Source: Larix kaempferi (lineage: Eukaryota; Streptophyta; Pinopsida; Pinales; Pinaceae). Taken from it: a stretch of 64,000 nt of DNA. This document shows positions 55,262 to 64,000 of the stretch, one piece after another. Under the pieces are notes generated by a model. It was not told the origin of the DNA and ran no database searches. It saw nothing but the letters and a program-made list of their open reading frames with translations. A program made the position numbers and the translations under genes. Location: positions 8,428,001 to 8,492,000 of the forward strand of contig BSBM01001719.1 of assembly GCA_027924585.1 (NCBI GenBank), given 5' to 3'. Position 1 is the first letter of the stretch, and the number at the start of each line of letters is the position of its first letter.

Positions 55262-58018
55262 ATCCATTATGGCTTGGGCATCCATAAAATGGATTATGGC
55301 TTGCATTTCATCGGTCAACTACTCTATATTAATTAATGGTTGCCCTAGATATTTTATATGCTGCTCGAGGAGACTGCGCCAAGGGTGTCCCCTCTCTCCA
55401 TTATTATTTCTGATTGTCATCGACGGTTTCAGCAGATTGTTACACAAAGCCAAAGACGACTCCTTGATTTCTGGGATTCAAGTATTGCCACACTTCTTGA
55501 TCATCCATCAATTCTTTGTTGACGATGTGATGTTATTTGGGCGTGCAGATGTTTTGGAGTGGAGGCAGGTATGGCAAATTATTCATCTCTTATGTAGCTC
55601 CTCGGGTATGATTATCAATGAAAAGAAATCAAAATTTTTAAAGCATAAGTTGGAGGGGATGCAACTCATTGCTATTTCTTCCTTCCTTCCCTATAGGGTC
55701 GAAGAAATCATTGATGGTACCATATATTTGGGTTATTTCCTTAAACCAAATGGGTATAAGATTGCTGACTAGCAATGGCTCCTTAAAAAAATTGATAAGA
55801 AGATTTTTCATTGGCAGTGGAGATGGTTATCAAGCGGAGGTCGCCTCATCCTTGCAAAATATGTTTTACAAAACATAGGTGTTTTCTAGGTCTCTCTTTG
55901 CAGAATTCCTAAAACTATTTTGTCTAGTATTCGTCAGAATATCCATCGGTTCATTTGGTATGGGAATGGAAAACAAAAGATCCACTTAGTGGATTGGAAC
56001 AAACTTGCCCTTCCATATACACAAGGGGGTTGGGCTATTAAGAATATTTTCCACTTCTCCGCTGCTTTATTAGCCAAAATTTTATGGCGTGCTTTAATTG
56101 TTGATTGTTTTTGGGGATGTATATTAAAAGACAAATACTTTGGTAAGTTGTCCACTGTTCAATGGATTCGATCTCGAGAAAAATATACAAAAGGTATCTC
56201 AAACATCTGGGCAGGCTTATTACTCTCCTTTTCGGTGATGGTTGACTGGATGGCCTGGGCTCCAGGAAATGGTTGTCATATTCTGATTGGCAAAGATCCT
56301 ATTGTTGGGGGACCCTCCCCTTATAAATTGTCGAATGCACTGATCCATCATCTCAGATGTCGTGGCTATTATTATCTCTATCATATTCTGGTCAATAATT
56401 ACTCATCAAATATTTTTCACTGCTGGCTGAACGCTTCACAACTTGGCTTGATGGGGGAGATGGTCGTTGAATGACAATCCTACATTTTGGATATGTATCG
56501 TGCAAATATCCAACTTTCTGCTGGGGATGACAGATTACTCTGGTCGTGGAAATCCAATGATGGTTCGATTTCGACACATTCTGCCTACGCAGCGATTTGC
56601 TATACCAACCTGGTGGATTGGAAGTGGTGGTATAGTGTTTGCTGGCATTAGCGAATTCCTTTAAAAGTCAAAATCTTTTTGTGGCTTTTGTTGGACAGGA
56701 AAATTCTCATTTGGGATAACCTTCTGAAGCGGGGATTTCATGGACCAAATATATGTTCACTATGTCACCTTGATGCTGAATCATTTCACCACCTCTTTGT
56801 TGTCTACCCATTTACTGTAAAAGTCTGGTCATTCATCGATGATCCCTTTATACATATACAACAGGGTGTGGAGTTCTCTTTATATGGCTGGTACAAAAAA
56901 ATATTTTCAGTTAATAACGATTTGGGTTGTTTGGCCTGCCTTGTGGCGTGGGAGATATGGAGGGCACGTAACCGTATGATCTTTGACAACATATCTACCG
57001 ATCCTAGCAGGGTGGCATGCCATATACAAGCGCTTTCATGAGAGTACATTGTTTCCTCTTCGGTGGGGCAAGCTGTGGGTAAATGTGATCATGTGTCTTG
57101 GCCACCTCAACTTCTTAGATTTGGAAACTGTGTCCGGTTCGATGGTGCTACTCAGGCTTCTTCTGGGCGATGTGGGGGGGGGGGCCTTCATTGAATTACA
57201 CAACAGTGATCAGATCATGCTATGGTTGTGTGGTGGAAGCGGTACAAACACTAAAGGTGAGCTTCTGGATTTATGGTTGGTTCTTTATTTCTCTTCATCG
57301 TCAAATATATATTTGGAGCAGGCAGCTGGGGATTCACTGGCCATCGTGAATTGGGCCAACAATGTGGCCATTATCAATGCTCCCACTCTCAACTCATGGA
57401 TGGAACATACCAGACTTCTCCTGGGGACTTGCTCTCAGACTGATATCATTCATATTTATCGGGAGCATAATTCAGTTGTTGATGCACTCTCACACCGTGG
57501 ACTGGTGGCTACTGAAGGGCGTATCTACTATGAGATATTTTCCGGTGCAACCCAGCCTACCTCTGGTTTCTGGAAACTCTTCCCTCTCTAGTTTTGTCCT
57601 TTATGGGGGGGGGTATTTTTTGTAGTTCTTGCATTGTAAAGAGCGACTTTCTTTTTCCGGTCTTTTCCTCTTTTGTTTCGCCTCATTTTGCGTTGATGTT
57701 GAGGTGAGTACCATTGTACAGGGTAGCCTACTATGCCTTTTTCACTCTTCTGGTTTTTTCCTGCGTTGTTATATCCTCGGTCCTGGTAGCTTTTGGAGGA
57801 TTGGTATATCCTGGATTTATCTATTTTCATGGTTGATTCTCAGTTGGGCTGATCTTTCAGCGGTCTTTCATGTCTCATCTCGGGTGGTTCATCCTTTTGG
57901 TACTTGGCCGTTATCGGGTTTGGACTGATGGTGTCTTCTCGGGCCGATCTTTTGGCATGTTATGGATTGTAATCATTTATACTTCTTCTATAAAGTATAG
58001 TATTATTCATTTGAAAAA
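55262..58018 (+). mobile_element. 5'-truncated LINE: RT, zf-RVT, RNase H
   Basis: Plus-strand L1-type LINE whose first bases already encode RT: IKWIMACISSVNYSILING, RRLRQGCPLSPLLFLIV and the catalytic FFVDDVMLFGRA (about 55510-55550). Then GTIYLGYFLKPNGYK, WRWLSSGGRLILAKYVLQ and WNKLALPYTQGGWAIKN. The zinc segment RGFHGPNICSLCHLDAES with HHLFVVYP lies at 56720-56830. RNase H starts VRFDGATQASSGRCGGGG (about 57120-57190), where a G-run marks a frameshift, and continues TNTKGELLDLW, AGDSLAIVNWAN and IHIYREHNSVVDALS (57290-57500). The 3' UTR runs to about 58018 (TTCATTTGAAAAAA). Five or six lesions in all. Confidence 0.93.
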
Positions 58019-59150
58019 ACTAAAATATTCATACACTTAAGAGGATTTTTTGTCGATATAAAAATGTCTTTATTCATTAATCATATTCATAAACTTAAGA
58101 GGATTTATGTCGATATAAAAACGTCTTTATCCATTAATCATATTCATGAAGCTAAATTATTCACATTAATAAATAAAATCCATCCATTGGTCTTAGTTGA
58201 ATATCGTGAGGGACAAGATATCTCTCGCTTTGAAAACAATATTTATGAACTATGACTTTTGTAGAGAGCAAATATAACTTTTGGTTATAATGTATCTCAT
58301 TGGAATGTAGTAGAACCTTTTGGTTTGGTCTAGTGAAAGGTTCAATGAATTATTTTTAATTGATTTAGTACCACCATTTTTTGATATCTCTGTATTCTAT
58401 CTTAATAGCGAGCCTCTCACGATGCCTACGTGTAGTTAACAATTTTGGATTTTATTCTCAATTTTGTTAGAAATAGAAAGTATTTATTTTTTGAAATTTA
58501 TTTATACGCAGAACCTTAAATGCATTATTAATATTAGTCCAAACATTTTATCTAATGTGGAAATGGAAGTATAAGAGCTATTATGGTCACGACAATGTGA
58601 TTAAGTAAATGATGTTCGCTTTCAACCTCCTTTGTATCACCAATTTTATAAATTCATTGATCCCAAGGTGTTTTTATGTCAATTTATCAATTCAACTATT
58701 GAAGACAATCTTGAATTGGGAAATTTCATTTTTTTTTTAACTCATAACTTTGGAAAAATAGCTTGGATCAAACAACTTAACATTAATAAAATATGTGTAT
58801 CAATTCAACTTCATGTTGTAAATGATTTGGTTGTTATTCAAAGTCTTATTTTTAAACTTTATATACATGTAAAATTTAATATTGTCAATATTATTTAATT
58901 TGATCGTTCTTTTATATTCCAATAGTTAAACCAAATGAGCCAACTCTTCCAATCTTGTGATAGCTATTGCTCATACTAGAAAAAATAACACAGAGACTAT
59001 CATTGTTCAATATGAGTAATTTATGTTTATATTATAAATATATAATTGTAGCTTTAGATTCCATGAAAGTACACCCATCTCTAGTCTAGGGAATGAGGTT
59101 AGGAGTATTGCATCTAATTTTTAAATTATAGGTTATGAAACATGTTAAAT
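58019..59150. other. Unassigned AT-rich DNA with a 58-bp duplication
   Basis: TATTCATAMACTTAAGAGG starts at 58026 and 58084, followed in both by GTCGATATAAAAAYGTCTTT. Frames at 58064-58255 and 58632-58898 are open but match no family I know. Confidence 0.5.
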
Positions 59151-59199
59151 TTTCTTTATTTTAATTGTTGATTTGAAATGGATCCAAAATAATCTCTTC

Positions 59200-59880
59200 T
59201 CCAAACTTTGTAAAAAAGATCAATCTTGGCAAAGTTTGAAGTCAATGTTTTGTTGGTACTCAACTTGAAGATGAAATGGACCATTTGTTGGTTGGCGTTC
59301 CGAGACAAAAGAAGATGAAATGAACCATTTGTTGATTGACATTCGAAGACATCATTATAATAGAGAATGCTTGCTTGACTGAAAAGCAACTCAAGGGATG
59401 GAAAAAATAGAAGCTTGGAAAGAAGGGTGTAGTAGTAGAAAGATATAGGACCCAAAATGATATGAAATAGATCTAAAGTACTCCTCACCCACACTTTTTA
59501 GTGAAATCAATTTTGGCATAGTTTACAATAAAAATTCAACTTGAAGACAAAAGGCCAAAGGCCTCAAGAAGGTGAAACTAATCACTTTGATTGTTGATAT
59601 TCAAAGTCAACTCTATAACAAAGGAGGGTCATACTTGATGTAATGACAACCAACAAACCAAGAGAGAATTGAAACTTGGGAAGAAGAAGGATAGTAGTAG
59701 AAGAAGAGGGCTCAAAGAGGTAATATGCGGGAAGATCAGAGGAAGAATGAGACATTGATCTTGTCCATGAAGAGAAGAAGATTGTCCATGTGATGAACCC
59801 ATCTGCATATATTTCTAATGAATAAGAATGTGACAAAATATTTTTTGATAGTGCATAGCTCACCCTTTGTATTAATGTCC
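59200..59880. repeat. Degenerate tandem duplication, about 300-bp unit
   Basis: Two diverged units (about 59210-59500 and 59507-59800) share ATCAATYTTGGCA, CAACTTGAAGA, GAAGCTTGG/GAAACTTGG AAGAAG and GGTAGTAGTAGAA-like phrases. Open minus-strand frames over both (112 and 93 codons) are probably a by-product. Confidence 0.6.
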
Positions 59881-61299
59881 TAAGAAAGATTCAAATCCCA
59901 TTGAACTTTGGTTTTCCCATTTGGGTTTCTAGGGTTAAAAAATCTCAAGTGTTTATAGTACATTTAAATTCTCTATGAGCGATGAATTGTTGTCACTCTG
60001 TGCTATATTATGGTAATTGAATGTAAATGTCATCACCATTAAAAGAAATCACTATAAGATTAACATTTGTGGCTCTATTTGTTAGTGTGAATATCACATT
60101 CTAATTTGTTGTATTGTTGGAATGGTATGATTTATGTTCTTCGAAGCACATTCTACAACATCTCTTATTACATTGTTTGCTCGAGTCATTATATATATAT
60201 ATATATATTCAAGTGTTGAATGCTACTCTGCCTCTGATAGAACACCACATCGAATTGAACTAGTTCTGCATGGGAATACACAAGCGATAAGAGCTTATAA
60301 TAAATAATGCTAAGTTAATTCACCTGCAACCCATATTTGATTAATAACTACAATCCAAACCTACAACCGTTTAATTGATAGTGGATTCCATTGATGATCT
60401 GTAAATTGCCATGGATATTCCACTGAACAGTTCATTGCAATGGATCTTACCATTGGTTCTTTTAATTGCTTTATTTTTAGTGTAAGATAAATGATAGAAT
60501 AATAAATACAAAATCCACCCACATTTGACACATAATTTATCTTGGGAAAATCCCTATGGGGAAAAACTCAGTTGGAATGAAGATCATGCCTTGCTCTTTT
60601 ATGTAGAATGCAAATACAAAAGGAAATCAATACTCACAATGGAGTTACTTTGGACATTGTGGCCCGAATGGCTGCTACATAATCTACTACTCCCTCTATT
60701 ATGCTTCACAACCACCCCTTAGTCTTGCTCAACTATGGAACATTAATACAATAGAAATGGAACCCCTTCTTTCCCTAACAACCCGATATTTAATATAGCT
60801 TGATAACCGTTTACGATTGATTTTAAAGTTTGTACATGCCTTGTTTCCTGTTTAGGTTTAGGGATTTGGACCTTCTAGAATGTTCTTTAAAGTCCACATG
60901 TGTGAGAAATGAGAGCTAACGTGGAATCCACTTAGAACTATGGTGGTAAAATGGATGGGTGAATTTATTGGAGTTATAACTTCTTCATACAAAATCTGAT
61001 GGAGGCGATCTTTGGACAATTAGAAAGGTCTTTGAGAATAGAATCACTTCATGTTCCATAGCGCTAGCGACGGTTTGTTTTACCCCAAGAAAATGTCATT
61101 TAGACTCTCAAGATGCCTCAGAAGTTTATGGACCCCAAATTTGCAAACTGAGACCTGCCCATAAAATGGGCCCTACAAGCCAATTCATCCAATATTCCGA
61201 CCTTGAAATCTCCAAATAGGTGACAAATTATATATTTATCCATTTCGGATCACACCACCCTATTTTGGGAGGCTTTTGGACCCCAAAATATTTTACTAA
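59881..61299. other. Unassigned DNA with an (AT)n tract
   Basis: A simple (AT)9-10 run sits at 60190-60208. The stretch 60530-60720 has GGGAAAATCCCTATGGGGAAAA, shortened here to its theme: a G-run, AAAA, CCC, then GGGGAAAA, which recalls copia LTRs, but no LTR ends are clear. No gene recognised. Confidence 0.45.
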
Positions 61300-62400
61300 A
61301 CCAGGTGAGGAAAGTTTTCCTCTACCTTATCCTTGAAGTACCATTTAGCCTTGCCTGGAAGTTGTCCTTTCAACCCAACATGCCAGAGTTCATACTATCA
61401 CCGCCTGGTAGTTTTGAAATTCTTTTGCAACACTATGTCTTTTGCTAATTTTGATTGAGCCTCTAGTGCTAAGTTCTCTACATAAGGTAAAACTTGCTCA
61501 GGTTCCTGATCCAACATGGAAGGTTCATACAATTTCAAAATTCACTACAGAGTAAATGTGCATGTATAGGGGTAGACTGAGTTTGTAAGCATTATCTCCC
61601 ATCTTCTCCAATACCTCAAAAGGGCCATACCTCAGAGCCTTGATATTCTTACCAGGACCCTGTAGTATTTCCTGGTTAAGATGTAACCATACTCGATCTC
61701 CCACTTTGAATGATTTTTCAACCTTTTGTTGGTCATGCTCGACCTTGTATTTTTCTTGTGACTTTCCAATTCTTCTTGTACTTGCAAATGGATCTACCTA
61801 ATCTTATCAATGAACTTTTCATCTCTTAATGCTTTACCTGTGGTATCTTCCCTAACTCCCCTTGCTGTCCATATACAACATCCGGGGGTGGAGGTGGTAG
61901 ATATTATCCAAAACAAGTTTCAAAAGGCGACTTACCAATGGAAGTGTGGACTTTTTTGTTATATGAGTGCTGAATATAGATCAAGTTTTCATCCCAAGTA
62001 TTTGGATGCTTCTGATTGTAACTCGAGAAAAGTTGAAAAAATTTATGTTGACTACTTCTGTCTACCCATCTGTCTGTGGATGGAATGCTATATATCTCTT
62101 CAACTGCATATCCATTTTCTTTGTAAGTGTATTCCAAAAGGCACTAATAAATCTAGTATCCTTGTTTGAGATGATTCTCATGGGTATCCCAAAGTGTACC
62201 CATACCTATTCAAAGAACATGTTTGCTTCTTTTGCTCCTCTGATGGTGTTGATGTCCATTTTTGTCATCAATTTTTGCCATTTAACGTGCTCTGTTGGCA
62301 CTACTTTTATCAATTTTGGCATATTAATCCATACTTCTTGCCATTCAGACTGTCAATTAGACCCAGGTATGAACTTATTTACATATCACATGAATCTTGA
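61300..62400 (-). pseudogene. Ty3-gypsy integrase C-terminal remnant
   Basis: Minus-strand end of a gypsy pol. From the upstream side: a broken catalytic core with GIP..IIS, RILDLLVPFGIHL and IAFHPQTDG-like pieces (62060-62260). Then PNTWDENLIYIQHSYNKKV and HTSIGKSPFETCFG (61904-62030), VGDRVWLHLNQEILQGPGK (61650-61700), ALRYGPFEVLEKMGDNAYKL with YMHIYSVVNFEIV (61560-61640), LDQEPEQVLPYVENLAL (about 61480-61520) and a final GQLPGKAKWYFKD near 61340-61370. This is the standard order of a plant gypsy integrase with its C-terminal chromatin-targeting region. Multiple frameshifts; no RT, gag or LTR nearby. Confidence 0.88.
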
Positions 62401-64000
62401 TTAAATCTCATCATTTTATGGTTTATTGACAATTATCTCACATTTATAGACGTGCTTGGCATATAGTTTTTATTCTACAGGTTGTGGTCGTCATTCGGAC
62501 CTTCATTCCGACGTGCGTTCATGCTGAAGACGTCCAACTGCATTCAAACCGTCGTTCAGCCCTCCATTCACACCCGCGGAATCGTTGGTTGGAATATTCC
62601 GGGGCATTAAAGAAAAAAACGGTGACATCGATTCTGTTGGCGACGTGTCCCTCATGGTTTGCGAGCCTCCATTCTAGAATATCCGTCGCCCTATCTGCAT
62701 ATCTTGACAACGCATCCTCTGCCCACGCCCAAAGGAACCAACGCACAGGTGCTCGCGTCAAGGAGAACCAACGCCCGTGGAATCAGGCAAACGGTTGGTG
62801 TGCTGTGCTGAACCGTTTCTGTAGCAATTAAGACCTCTATTTTTAGAGAGGTCGACCACTGAAAGGTTCAACCTTCTCTCTTATTGTAAACTTATATAAA
62901 GATGCCTCTGGTGAAGAAAATGCAACGTGTAATAGAAGTTAGCAGTAATTTTTATGCATAGAAACACTGAGTTAGAAAACGCTTTGTAATCTTTTTCAGT
63001 TAATGGAAGTTTTTGGTTTTTAGCCATTGATGTTCTGTTGGTGATTGAGCTGAGTTAGCTTCAAATCCCTGATTGCTGAGAAGGGCCCCTCAACAACTAG
63101 AGGTTTTTGTGTATATTCTGTATTTTTTTCTGCAAGTAATTAGTTTATTTTTCAATACATGTATTTAACTTTGTTTCCTATAGACGTTGTTTTATTTCCT
63201 GTTGCTAATATAATTTACATTTTCAGAATCTAGAACGACCGGTCATGCATAGTTCTCTTAGTTTGCTTTCAGTCTTTTCATTTGCAATTAGATAAAGTTA
63301 ACTAGTTAATGTTTCAATTTCAGTCTGTAGTTAGAGTTATTTTTGATTGTTTTCCTGTAGTTGTAGATTAGTTTCACTTACGTTTCAGCCTTGTTTTATT
63401 ATGCAATAGAAATAGTTCGTTTCCTTAGATAATGATTAGTATAAGTTGCTTCTTGTTATTTCAGCTTTAAACAATCTATTTACTGTTTTTCTTGCACTGT
63501 AGGTTCATATGCATCAACCAGCTGGTGTTAGAATCATTTAGTCTCCTTATTCTCTTAGTTTATATTGTTTTCTATCATCCAGACTGTCATACGGACTTTA
63601 ATATTTTCTGCATTGTTTTTATGTTTGTTTAGAGTTCAATTTCTTAGATTTTCGAATTGTAATATTTCTTGTAATTGATCAACATTTATATATGTAATTA
63701 GGACCTTGTTCTGAACCACATAGAGTTTCAAACAAAGCTTCATATTCATTCTTAGTTTTCATTCCATTTCCTTAACTTTGTTTTAGTTGCTTTTCAAATT
63801 ATGTCTCTTTTATGTCTGATTTCTTAATACTTTACTGTTCTAGAACTTATCAATTTTATTCTTAGATTAGTCTATTTGATTCTTATGAAGATTGATTTTG
63901 GATTAAAATTAGTAATTTCATTCTCCAAAGTACATTAGTTTTTATGGTTTATTAGTTCAAGCATAGGATTTGCTTTTTCCATTCACATAGTTAATGAAGA
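62401..64000. other. GC-richer patch, TATA-like box and T-rich stretch to window end
   Basis: 62480-62830 is less AT-rich than its surroundings (an open frame of 115 codons has no known motif). TATATAAAG lies at 62893-62901. From 63090 to 64000 the plus strand is T-rich and without open frames, like a plant 5' intron or LTR leader. This could be the promoter side of a gene or of an LTR element continuing beyond the window; neither can be shown. Confidence 0.4.
62893..62901 (+). promoter_or_regulatory. TATA-like box
   Basis: TATATAAAG in a plausible context: GC-richer DNA upstream, T-rich intron-like DNA downstream. No transcript evidence. Confidence 0.3.

Noticed and set aside
58632-58898. 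Open frame considered as a fragment of an endogenous pararetrovirus or retroelement protein
   Set aside because: No motif could be recognised, and the composition fits a chance frame in AT-rich DNA.

Overview
This window is repeat-dominated plant nuclear DNA, almost certainly from a large genome and perhaps a gymnosperm. The plant call rests on plant-type LINEs (DUF4283 plus zinc-knuckle ORF1, then endonuclease, RT, zf-RVT and RNase H), Ty1-copia and Ty3-gypsy pol remnants, a plant Helitron with an RPA1-like partner gene, a plant-like RPT3 proteasome ATPase copy and plant nuclear tRNA genes. The gymnosperm guess is weaker and rests on the density of old, decayed elements. I see no intact protein-coding host gene. 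The only features likely to be functional are one or two tRNA genes.

Layout. 1-11060: a LINE on the minus strand, split by a 7.4 kb copia-type LTR element (2516-9928) with 637-bp LTRs and a perfect 5-bp target duplication. 11061-13865: unassigned DNA ending in a (CA)n-containing tandem array. 13866-31186: a roughly 17.3 kb composite insertion inside that array. It is crowded with TCGAC/GTCGA motifs and tandem and inverted repeats, and carries an RPA1-like gene (19031-20949), a Helitron Rep-helicase gene (21363-25838) between two long inverted-repeat arms, and an unrecognised coiled-coil protein gene (27529-30763). 31188-32381: the rest of the array, then an intronless, broken RPT3 copy. 33700-36088: a second unrecognised gene with the same architecture as the one at 27529-30763. 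36089-43230: mostly unassigned DNA with a DUF4283 ORF1 remnant and a short LTR with a primer-binding site. 43231-58018: four 5'-truncated LINEs (two on each strand), a second DUF4283 remnant split by an LTR fragment, and a small tRNA cluster (Glu, Gly and pseudogenes). 58018-64000: unassigned AT-rich DNA, a gypsy integrase remnant and a T-rich segment after a TATA-like box.

What works together. The RPA1-like, Rep-helicase and perhaps the coiled-coil genes look like the cargo of one rolling-circle element. The Rep gene keeps an HUH motif and a two-tyrosine motif, but has several disabling changes, one of them a stop codon inside Walker A. The most unusual point is that these Helitron genes lie between inverted repeats, which Helitrons normally lack. 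All coordinates of repeats and frameshifts come from alignment by eye and may be off by several bases.
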